From an uncultured bacterium (GTDB taxonomy: Bacteria > Bacteroidota > Bacteroidia > Bacteroidales > JACABE01), in assembly GCA_903911455.1 (NCBI GenBank), contig CAIWDQ010000177.1, positions 1 to 13,347 on the forward strand: a DNA stretch of 13,347 bases, written 5' to 3'. The position numbers were made by a program, and so were the translations under genes. A model generated the notes under the pieces. It saw only the letters and a list, made by a program, of their open reading frames with translations, was not told the origin of the DNA and did not search any database. Shown here piece after piece: positions 1 through 8,800 of the stretch; within the stretch, counting starts at the first letter, position 1, and the number at the start of each line of letters is the position of its first letter.

Positions 1-28
1 CAATAGGCAATAGGCAACAGGCAATAGG
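1..28. repeat. heptanucleotide tandem repeat (CAATAGG) x4, at the window edge
   Basis: Four contiguous 7-base units occupy 1-7, 8-14, 15-21 and 22-28. Three are CAATAGG and one is CAACAGG. The array touches the window edge, so more copies may lie upstream. It sits inside the open frame of the propeller gene, just before a GATGATGATGAG acidic tract (residues EKDDDENKD). Seven is not a multiple of three, so a one-unit change would shift the frame. The alternative is a non-coding dispersed heptamer that happens to leave the frame open. Confidence 0.85.
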
Positions 29-2507
29 TGAGAAAGATGATGATGAGAATAAAGATGTGTTTTATTATCGTTTGGATATGGATTTGGTGGGTGCTTCTAT
101 TATAAAAGAAAATATAATTAAAGAAGAAGAAAGCCAGCAAGGACATTATAACTATTTCTATCCCCATTGCCCCGAAGGTATTTATAATGTAAAAGGTTTT
201 GGTAAGATAACAATAAAGAACATCTACAAAGGCATTGATTGGGTTATTTATACCAATAAGAATAATAAGGAACACCCTTTAAAGTACGATTTCATAGTCC
301 ATCCCGAAGCCAATTATAAAGACATCAAAATAAAATATCTGAATGCCCAAAACATTTCTTTATTAGATAACGATACCAAACTTAAGATAGAAACTATTGC
401 CGGAAATATTGAAGAAGGCAACATTTATTCATGCCAAAATAAAGAAAAAGAAATACAAAGTAAGTACATATATAATAATGATAGTACTATTTCTTTTAAT
501 ATAAATTCTTATGATAAAACACAAGATTTAGTAATTGATCCTCTTGTTTGGGCTACTTTTTATGGAGGAAGTGGACTTGATGGGTTTTGGGCAATATGTA
601 TTGATAGCAAAGGATGTATTTATATCTCAGGTTATGGTTCTGGTCTTGATTATCCAGTTCAGCAATTAAATGGGGCATATTGGCAAGTAGGGACCAGTAC
701 AGCTAGTAATGCTACTTATATATATAAGTTTGATAATAATGGTGTAAGATTATGGGCTACTTATTATGGGGGAAATGTTGCTGAGGTAGGGTATTCTTTA
801 TGTGTTGATAGTCAAGATAACGTATATTTGGTGGGATGTACATGTTCATTGGTTTTTCCTACACAACAATTGCCAGGAGCTTATTGGCAGCCATATACTG
901 CAGGGGGGTATGATTCGTTTATTTTAAAGTTTAATGATTTAGGAGTAAGACTTTGGGCAACATTTTACGGAGGGGGTAACACAGATATAGCTTCATCAGT
1001 TTGTGTTGATAGTCAGGATAACTTATATGTAATAGGCAACACAAGATCATCAGATTTTCCTTTACAACAATTATCTGGTGCCTATTGGCAGAATACATTT
1101 GCTGGAGTTTTGGATATATTCATAGTGAAATTTGACAATATGGGTGTAAGAAAATGGTCAACTTATTATGGAGGAAGTGATCAAGATTATGGTGCTTCTA
1201 TTATTGCTGATCATCAAGATAATATTTATATAGTAGGGGGGACTGCTTCTTCAAACTTTCCAACACAGCAATTAACTGGAGCATATTGGCAATCATATAA
1301 AGCTGGAGGTTCTGATGCTTTTATATTAAAATTCAATAATCAAGGTGTCAGACGATGGGCTACTTATTATGGTGGAACTGGAGATGATGTTGGAAATTCA
1401 ATGTGTGTTGATAGTAAGAATAATATAATAATTGTGGGGAATACTAATTCAACTAATTTCCCAACCCAATATTTAAGTTGTGCATATTGGCAAGCAAACA
1501 ATGCAGGGGACTATGATAATTGTATATTAAAATTTAATGATCAAGGTATAAGAGAATGGGCTACTTATTATGGTGGAATTAATGAGGATAAATCTGGGGA
1601 CGGTTTCGGTTCTTCAATTAGTATTGATATAAAAGATAATATTTATATTACAGGAGAAACTAGATCGGCTAATATTCCATTTAAACAATTAGATGGTGAA
1701 TTTTATCAATCAGTTTTTACTCCAATGGGGATGGCAACTTATATATTAAGATTCAATGAAAAATGCAATTTAGATTGGGCTACATATTATGAAAGTAATG
1801 AAGGAGGGAGTTTTGGAAGAAATGTTGTAGTTGATCAACAAAACAATGTTTTTTTTACAGGAGAAATGAAACCTTATGGTTTTATAACAGTGAACCCTGG
1901 TAATGGTGCTTATTATGATTCAAGTTTTAATGGTGGAGATGATAGTTATATTCTTAAATTTATCCCACCTGAAAATCAAAAACTATCTATACAAAGTGAT
2001 AGAAATAATTTATGTTTAAATGATAGTACTAATATAACTTTAACTTTTATTGGAGGCAAAGGAGATACTTTAAAATGGTATGCAGATGCTTGTGGGCAAA
2101 ATTATATTGGTAAAAATACACCCTTTACTATACCTGCTCCAAAGCAATCAACTATATACTATGCCAGATGGGAAAGTGTATGTGATACTTCGGCTTGCGA
2201 TAGTATAAAGATTATAGTAGGTGATTGTGATGTAAATATTATTATCCCAAATATCATTACGCCCAATGGAGATGGTATAAATGATTACTTTGTTATTAAA
2301 AGTAAAGATGAGTTAAGTATTGATGTTAAAATTTATAATAGATGGGGTAATCTAGTTTATCAAGATGGAAACTATAAGAATAATTGGGATGGTAAATATC
2401 AAGGTAAAGACTTATCTGATGGTGTATACTATTATTTGCTTAAAGCAAAAAATCTTTATAGTAACAAAGAAAAAGATTTTCACGGTAGCTTAACAATTTT
2501 AAGATAG
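1..2507 (+). CDS. SBBP beta-propeller protein with C-terminal T9SS type B sorting domain (5' partial)
   Basis: Probable exported surface protein, at least 834 codons. The frame is open from base 3 through the GTG at 57, so the true start and signal peptide lie upstream. The N-terminal part (to about 540) resembles the DUF7948 region found before SBBP repeats: YRLDMDLVGAS, HCPEGIYNVKGFGKITIKNI, LKYDFIVHPEA, then VIDPLVWATFYGG. Seven blades follow, each opening with WATYYGG or a variant and carrying VDSQDN-like and PTQQLxGAYWQ motifs. An Ig-like module (about 1980-2225) comes next, with KWYADACG and YYARWESVC. The C-terminus (about 2232-2504) is a clear CHU_C / gliding-motility-type domain with IPNIITPNGDGINDYF, IYNRWGNLVYQ, NWDGKYQG, LSDGVYYYLL and final GSLTILR. 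In T9SS organisms this domain directs passage across the outer membrane. The ligand of the propeller is unknown. The gene converges with the giant gene downstream and ends before a hairpin. The family call is firm; the surface role is inferred. Confidence 0.95.
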   Translation, partial: IGNRQQAIGEKDDDENKDVFYYRLDMDLVGASIIKENIIKEEESQQGHYNYFYPHCPEGIYNVKGFGKITIKNIYKGIDWVIYTNKNNKEHPLKYDFIVHPEANYKDIKIKYLNAQNISLLDNDTKLKIETIAGNIEEGNIYSCQNKEKEIQSKYIYNNDSTISFNINSYDKTQDLVIDPLVWATFYGGSGLDGFWAICIDSKGCIYISGYGSGLDYPVQQLNGAYWQVGTSTASNATYIYKFDNNGVRLWATYYGGNVAEVGYSLCVDSQDNVYLVGCTCSLVFPTQQLPGAYWQPYTAGGYDSFILKFNDLGVRLWATFYGGGNTDIASSVCVDSQDNLYVIGNTRSSDFPLQQLSGAYWQNTFAGVLDIFIVKFDNMGVRKWSTYYGGSDQDYGASIIADHQDNIYIVGGTASSNFPTQQLTGAYWQSYKAGGSDAFILKFNNQGVRRWATYYGGTGDDVGNSMCVDSKNNIIIVGNTNSTNFPTQYLSCAYWQANNAGDYDNCILKFNDQGIREWATYYGGINEDKSGDGFGSSISIDIKDNIYITGETRSANIPFKQLDGEFYQSVFTPMGMATYILRFNEKCNLDWATYYESNEGGSFGRNVVVDQQNNVFFTGEMKPYGFITVNPGNGAYYDSSFNGGDDSYILKFIPPENQKLSIQSDRNNLCLNDSTNITLTFIGGKGDTLKWYADACGQNYIGKNTPFTIPAPKQSTIYYARWESVCDTSACDSIKIIVGDCDVNIIIPNIITPNGDGINDYFVIKSKDELSIDVKIYNRWGNLVYQDGNYKNNWDGKYQGKDLSDGVYYYLLKAKNLYSNKEKDFHGSLTILR
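549..1965 (+). repeat. seven SBBP-type beta-propeller blades
   Basis: Seven coding repeats begin with the W codon of W(A/S)T(F/Y)Y at about 549, 753, 954, 1155, 1356, 1557 and 1776. The spacing is 68, 67, 67, 67, 67 and 73 codons, and the last blade ends near ILKF at about 1965. Blades 1-5 share LxGAYWQ. Blade 6 is longer and has LDGEFYQ. Blade 7 is the most divergent, with WATYYESNEGG. Seven is a complete count for a closed beta-propeller, so this domain appears intact even though the gene is cut at its 5' end. Confidence 0.88.
2232..2504 (+). other. CHU_C / T9SS type B C-terminal sorting domain of the propeller gene
   Basis: About 91 residues begin at VNIIIPNIITPNGDGIND and end at HGSLTILR immediately before TAG. 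The order NGDGIND, IYNRWGN, WDGKYQG, DGVYYY and a C-terminal hydrophobic strand matches the gliding-motility-associated C-terminal family that serves as a type IX secretion signal in Bacteroidota. The encoding organism therefore very probably has a T9SS, although none of its components is in this window. Confidence 0.92.
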
Positions 2508-2535
2508 AGGGACTAAGAGAGGGAGAGACTGGGGA

Positions 2536-2556
2536 AATTACGAATTACGAATTACG
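2536..2556. repeat. heptanucleotide tandem repeat (AATTACG) x3
   Basis: Three exact tandem copies of AATTACG lie 29 bases after the stop of the propeller gene and just before its terminator-like hairpin. Nothing here is coding. Short heptamer arrays of this kind are common between genes in Bacteroidota and cyanobacteria, from memory. Confidence 0.85.
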
Positions 2557-2561
2557 TTTGG

Positions 2562-2593
2562 GAAGCCTTTATCATTTATATGGTAAAGGCTTC
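2562..2593 (+). terminator. hairpin terminator after the propeller gene
   Basis: A 14-bp stem (GAAGCCTTTATCAT paired with ATGGTAAAGGCTTC, one T-G wobble) closes a 4-base TTAT loop. It starts 55 bases after the TAG. Only TTT and then GGT follow the right arm, so the U-tract is weak. It may act as an inefficient intrinsic terminator or as a 3' RNA-stabilising stem. Confidence 0.7.
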
Positions 2594-2620
2594 TTTGGTA
2601 AATAAGATTTCTTCTTCTCT

Positions 2621-2657
2621 TTTATATTTAAACCCGAGCTTTGGTTATAAATATAAA
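2621..2657. repeat. AT-rich inverted repeat / hairpin
   Basis: The left arm TTTATATTTAAACC (2621-2634) pairs with GGTTATAAATATAAA (2643-2657). The pairing leaves one bulged base and an 8-base loop, CGAGCTTT. There is no T-tract after it. It could be a second weak transcription stop, or one end of the neighbouring dispersed repeat, which begins at the next base. Confidence 0.55.
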
Positions 2658-2680
2658 CCCTTCGACAGGCTCAGGGACCG
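2658..2680. repeat. TTCGACAGGCTCA-type dispersed intergenic repeat
   Basis: The core TTCGACAGGCTCA sits between CCC and GGGACCG, so that CCCT and AGGG are inverted at its ends. I recognise this from memory as a short sequence that recurs in intergenic regions of many unrelated bacteria, often written in reverse as TGAGCCTGTCGAA. Its mechanism of spread and function are not known to me. Only one copy is in the window. Confidence 0.55.
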
Positions 2681-2710
2681 TTAGATTTATCAATGATGTT
2701 ATGGAAATTA

Positions 2711-2743
2711 GATTGCTTCGGGCAAAGCCCTCGCAATGACGGA
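2711..2743. repeat. ATTGC...GCAATGACGG hairpin-type dispersed repeat
   Basis: ATTGC (2712-2716) is inverted at GCAAT (2733-2737), and an inner GGGC-AAA-GCCC stem-loop occupies 2720-2730. The downstream end reads GCAATGACGGAC. From memory, this matches the widespread intergenic element with 'attgcttcg ... ctcgcaatgacg' ends, a REP-like or MITE-like sequence in many phyla. There is a single copy here, with no transposase nearby. Confidence 0.6.
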
Positions 2744-2776
2744 CTGGTATTTGCGATGATGGTTAGGTAAATTACA

Positions 2777-2804
2777 TCCCCCTAGTTTTCCTCAAATGGG
2801 AAAT
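2777..2804. repeat. possible degenerate CCCCCTAG-type intergenic repeat
   Basis: TCCCCCTAG is followed by TTTTCCTCAAATGGGAAA, a short imperfect inverted repeat in which TTTCC pairs with GGAAA. It resembles decayed copies of the C-rich/G-rich intergenic repeat (CCCCCTAG...GGGGGAA) seen in other Bacteroidota. The match is loose and based on memory. Confidence 0.3.
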
Positions 2805-2809
2805 AAAAC

Positions 2810-2847
2810 AAAAGAGTCTCTGCAAACTTAATTGCAGAGACTCTTTT
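2810..2847 (-). terminator. rho-independent terminator of the giant gene
   Basis: A perfect 15-bp inverted repeat (AAAAGAGTCTCTGCA at 2810-2824, TGCAGAGACTCTTTT at 2833-2847) gains one further A-T pair and leaves a 6-base loop. Read on the minus strand, the stem lies 22 bases past the TAA of the giant gene and runs into TTTTGTTTTATTT, a good U-tract. It is symmetrical, and on the plus strand it ends in CTCTTTTGG, so it may also block read-through from the convergent gene. Confidence 0.9.
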
Positions 2848-2869
2848 GGATGTGGAAGATTAAATACAA

Positions 2870-5800
2870 TTACTTCTTCTTATAATTAAAAGGATTAACA
2901 GAAGTAGCTCCTGCATTTAAATTATCAAAATCAATAGCCAAATCGAAGATATTAATAACACCATCACCGTTTATATCCTCAAGTATATAACCCAGAGGAG
3001 CATTAGGATCATTTATCATATCAAAGATATCGGCAAGATCGAAGATGTTAATAATACCATCTTTAATTACATCACCCGACCATATCAGGTTACCTTTCAA
3101 TGTTTGATCTGGATTATATATTTCAAACATATTATTAGCAAATTGATTAGAAAGCGAATGTTTGTAGAAATTATATTCAATAAGTGTGTCAGAGAAGTTA
3201 ATTGAATCGCTCCAAGTGTCGATACTATTACGATGAACGACTACAATATAGTTGAATGCATCAATACATGAAGGCAAATGCAACTCATTAATTGTACCAT
3301 CTTTCATCAATTTTAGATTATGATACTCTGCTAACACATTATAGTTAGGAGCCTTTAAACTTCTTATCAATAAAGTTAAGGTATCAACAGCATCAGGATT
3401 CGTAAACTTAGGTGTGAGCACATCATTGATAGCATCATAGTCCATAGTTTGATTCATCAGACTGTCGCCATCATATAACGCCTGAAGCATAGCATGAGTC
3501 CTCAACTTCTTATTAGTTACAACATTAATAAACAAAGAAGAAGAGGTGCCGTCACCACAGTTATTATGACCTTTAACAGTTAAAGTACCCGAATTTAAGA
3601 TTGCACCACAGTTGAAAACAATGCTGTTAGTCGCAGTAGTACTTGTTGAACCATCGGGCAATGTCCAGATGTAAGAAGTAGCACTTGAGATAACAGGCAC
3701 AGTATATGTAGTTGTGTAATCGCCCTGTGCATTTATGTTAGAGTAACCCAGAATGCTTCCGGTGGCACCCGGAATATGAGTTACGGTGACATAGAATGAA
3801 GAAGTAACACCATAACCACAAGCATTAGAACCTTTAACAGTTATCATACCTGTAATTGCGTTGTTGCCAAAGTTAACACTTATAACATTAGTCGTACTGT
3901 TTCCTGTAGCTCCGTTTGGTAAAGTCCACACGTAAGAGGTAGCATTAGGAATTGCAGGTACTGAGTAGGAAACGTTGTTTACGTTCTGGCAAACATTAGC
4001 AGTTCCTGTAATTGTGCCCGCAGCACCCGGCAAAGGATTAACTGTAATTGACTTATTGGTAGTCTCGCTAAAGCCACAGACATTACTGCCGATCACAGAG
4101 ATAATACCTGACAATGCATTGTTGCCAAAATCAATATTAATAATATTAGTATTGCTATATCCATTAGCACCACCCGGTAAAGTCCAGCTATAAGAAATTG
4201 CATTGGCAATAGGAGCCATAGTATAAACAACACTAGTCTGCCCCTGGCAAACTGTAGCCAAGCCTGTAATAGGTCCGTTAACAATAGGATACTGACTAAC
4301 TGTAAAGATAATACTATTTGACATCGCAGGGTTACCACTGGTACAATATAGATTGGAAGTAAGTAAACACTTAATAGTGTCGTTATTACTTGGATAATAT
4401 GAATAGGTATTACTATTAGTTCCAACGTTTACTCCATTCTTTATCCATTGATAGATAGGAGTTGAGCCTCCGTTAACAATAGATGCATTTAAAGTAACCA
4501 TAGTCGCGGTACAAACATTTGAAGAGTTAGTAGAAATATTAATACTTACAGGATTAAAAGGGTTCTCTGCAATTGTTACATTTCCTGTTGCTATTACAAT
4601 CTGGTTACTGTCCTTAACAGTTACACTATAAGTGCCGCCAAACTCGGTAATAGTATCAGTTGTTTGCCCATTGCTCCAACTAATAAAGTAAGGAGGCTGA
4701 ACACCACCAACGATCACTCTGGCTTTACCATCCTGTGCAAAATGGCAGGAGGCAGGTGTAGAAGTAAATGATAAATTTACTGTACCACCAATGTTCTTGG
4801 TAGCTTCGTTATCAGTAATGTCATACTCTACAGGAATACCATTAGTAATGCGCCCGATAATTGTAGTTTTAATGTCCTCAACATACCACGGCATTGTAAT
4901 TGGGATACTCTGAGAAGTATCAAGTACAACATATTGTTGCCCAATAAAGACTTCGTTACTATTGTTGTCTAAATAATAGAACTTTACTGTAGCACTACAA
5001 CTATCATACCCAACATTTTTAACAGTAGCATTAATATTAATAGTAGAATGATAAGCAGGCAAACTGTCACTTACGTCGAAATGAGTGAACAATAGATTAG
5101 GTGACTTGCCGACTACCACTGCGCGAGTAGCTTCATTATCCAGTTTATTGGTCTCAACTACCTGATTATAGAAATCAATAACTGATCTGATGATATGAAT
5201 GCCGCGTAGGTTAGAAGACCATTGTTTAGTTAAATGCACTGTAGTGAATGTTCCACTCATCAAACCTCCAACCCTAATAGTATCAAAAGGAGTATTATCT
5301 ACTTTAGCAAACAAATACAAAGAGTCGGTACTCGTCATGCCAATGTTTTCGTAGGTAAGATCAATTGAGATAGGTTCATTGAGTTCAGGATTCAATTTAG
5401 AAGGAGCAATGTATTGAGAAAGCACCCTGTAGTTAGGCAAATCAGTAACTATAACCGGAACAATAAGAACATTGTTCGTTTCATTGCATTCAATATAATC
5501 ATTATTCGGATCAGCAGTCATCCTAACGTAATACGTTCCCACATGAGGGAAGGCAAAAGGATTAGGTAAGTAAGCTGAGAACGGACAACCACAGAATGTA
5601 GTTCCACAATAGGTATTTGCATTGCCTAAATTAATCCATCCAGTCAGCCCGGGGCCACTTACTTCGAACCTGATCTTAAGATTAGATGCTTTATAGATAC
5701 CCGAGTTGTTTACCCCAACGTTAAAAATCACAGGTTGGTTCTTGATCTGGGTGTAATCCCAGAAAGCACCACCCCAACAAAAATCGCTTAAAGAGAAATC

Positions 5801-8800
5801 CCAACACAAACTGGCAGTTGCTGTATTGTTGGTCTCATTAGATTCATCGATAACATTAGTTGGATCAACAGTAACTATTAATTGATCGTTGCCATAAGCA
5901 GGAGTTGGAACTAAAATAGATATTTGTTGAGACTGACCCGAAGTTAAGGTTCCCGTGAAATGATAAGGATATATAGTACCTGCAACATTGAAGTTAACAT
6001 AGAAATTACTGGCAGAGATCAATCCTCCATTCACAATAATAGCAGAAATAGTAATAGTACCGGGATGCAAAGGATCAACCGGTTCAACAGTAAGGTTAGT
6101 ACAACCATACACTGATAAATCAGCTTTACAATCATATAATGTTGTAGCTAAAGATACACTGTTGTTAGTTTCGTTTACTTCAGCAACTTCATTCAGATAA
6201 TCAGCTACAAATTCAAATGTATAACTGCCTATAGGATGAGGAGAAGGCCAGCTAAAATAAGTAGATGTGCAACTCAAAGCAGGGATACTAGGAGTGGTAC
6301 TATAAAGAGTAGTTACAAGAACACCTCCTTTAAATATTTGTAAACGGTTATGGAAAGTTCCAGTAGCAACTCCTCCAGGGTTATCTAATCCAAACGAAAG
6401 ATCATTAAACTGACATTGGTTGTTTGAAGAGTAAATATAACCTGACGCTACTATGTCAGGTTGAGCCTGATGAACAGCAATACAAACATAACTACTATTA
6501 TTATATTCATAACATTCGGGCACATTATTATTATAATCAGCAGTAGCAGAGAAATAAGTTCCACCTAAAGTATTATAAGTCATATTTGGAATTATAACAG
6601 TAAAAGAAGCTCCCGCACTTAAACCAGGAACCGAAATATTGCTTGGAGGAGCAGGAGATCCATAAGGTGCATCAATATGTAGAATAGAAGAACCGCTAGG
6701 AGCATTACCGCTATTATATACAGTAACAGTCCCGCTTAAATGATCTCCCTGTAGAATGTTAATACAACTATTCCAATGACAACTTCCAGGATTAATTGTT
6801 TGAGAACCTATATTAATAGAAACACTAAGATCGGGACATAATACAGGTGGTGGTACGTAAATCTCAAAAGAAGTTGCAGTATCACCATTCAAAGTATAAT
6901 CTGTAATATGTAAATTAACATGGTATATTCCTGCAGGATAAGGAGCATAAACACCAACACAATAGTTTCCTAATGAATTAGTGTATGTACTTCCTGTCTG
7001 TCCAGTTTCAACAACTGTAAAAGTAACAGTAGCACCTGCACATGAAGAATCAACTAAATGAACAGCAGTACCAATGTAATAAGCATTTCCACAAACACTT
7101 ATATTTGAATATTGAGGAGCATAAGCAGGACTTGCATGAGCAGTAATCATGATCTTACCAGGTAATGTGTAATTACCATTTGTAAAAGGACGAATTGCCT
7201 GATTGTCTAACTCATTTGGTTCGATTAAAACATTTGTCCAGTCAATAAATACCTGCATAGGACACCAAGCTGGTAAAGCTGGAGTAGTTATGTTCCACGA
7301 AACTGTAGAAGCACTATATGCACCTAAATGAGGTACAGTAATGTTTCCATAAATAGCAGTTGTGTCAAATTGATTAACCAGATGCACAACAAAATTATCA
7401 GCAGAGCGACCTGAATAATTATGAATAGTAGCATATACAGTAATTACATCACCAGGATTAGGATGAGCATTTGAGAAACTAATATCATTAGCAAAAATTG
7501 AGATATCAGCCGCCGTTAATACCTTAGGTTCATTAATTGGACCTAAGATAGTAGTACAACCTTCCAAATCAACAGCAGTTATTAATGTATGCCAGTTTGG
7601 AGATTCAGGAAGTGATGTTGAAATATAATAATAATCCTTTCCATCTGTAACATTAGTATCACTCTGATCAACCTCTAACATATAGAATAATCTGTCGTTT
7701 GGATCAGTATAAACACCATTGCCTTCGAAATCCAGTTGTAATCTAGGATAAGTAGCAGCAGGTTTTATACCATCAATATTAGTGTAACGAACTTCGAAAC
7801 GATAGATATCAGTTGGAGTTCCATCATGAGGACTAACCATATGATTTACAAAGCCAGTGTTGTTTGTATAAGCCAGTGTTGGTAAATGATAAATTTGTTC
7901 AGTAAATGTTCGGCTAGCACAATTTGTAGTATTGCAGAATCCTTCAGCCCTTACAAAATATGTTTTATTAGGTTGAAGAATAGTATTAATACTATGACCA
8001 GTGCCAATAGGTGTGCCTCCACAACTATCAACATACCAATGCCAAGTTGCACCCAAACCTAAAGTTCCACCACTAACTGACAAAGTAGAATTTGTTCCTG
8101 AACAAGTATTAACTGTTCCATTTATTGCTAAAGGAGCAACAGAAGGAGTATTTACATTTACTGTTAATGATGCATAACTAGATGTATTGCATAAGCCTTC
8201 AGCTCTTACATAATATGTTGTAGAAAAACTAGGGTTAATAATTAAACTTAACCCATTTGCTATAGAAGGAGAATATAAATCAGTATACCATTTCCAACTA
8301 GCACCTATTCCTAATGAACCACCAATTACATTTAAAGTTGTAGTGTTATCAGGATCATAGCAATAAACAGTTGGTCCACTTATTGAAGTAGGATTCCCAG
8401 ATAAAGAGTTTACAATTACAGTTGTATTTACACAATTAGTAAAATTACAAACGTTTTCTGCTCTTAAATAATAGCTAGTATTTACGGATGGACTTATGGT
8501 AATTGAAGACCCACTTCCTATTGAAGTTCCACCACAGCTACCTGTATACCATTGCCATGATGCTCCAGTACCTAATATGCCACCACCAACTGAGAGAGTT
8601 GTTGAGTTGCCATTACATATAGTGGTAGCTCCACTAATACCTGTTGGAAGAACTGAAGGAGTATTATAAAAAATATTCAATGAAGAACCAACACCATCAC
8701 CATAAGAATTAACACCGTGAACACTTATTATTCCTGAAGTAGCATTTATGAAATTAACAATAATTGAATTTGTATTACTTGAACCTACAAAAATAGCACC

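Noticed and set aside
57..59. GTG as the start codon of the propeller gene
   Set aside because: The frame is open upstream to base 3, no convincing ribosome binding site precedes it, and a family N-terminal region and signal peptide would be missing.
2658..2743. A mobile element with terminal repeats spanning the two dispersed elements
   Set aside because: The two elements are different sequences, no transposase or target-site duplication is visible, and nothing lies between them but about 30 plain bases.
2508..2869. Possible small gene or non-coding RNA in the spacer
   Set aside because: No open frame of useful length with a start signal, and the structures present are explained by terminators and dispersed repeats.
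3975..4425. Two overlapping short open frames (plus 3975-4193, minus 4093-4425)
   Set aside because: They lie in other frames of the PKD-like coding region, with hydrophobic low-complexity products and no start signal. They are shadows of the giant gene.
4595..4755. Naming the giant gene sprB on the basis of its SprB-like repeat
   Set aside because: Only one repeat is present, whereas true SprB carries many and ends in a type B sorting domain, which is absent here.
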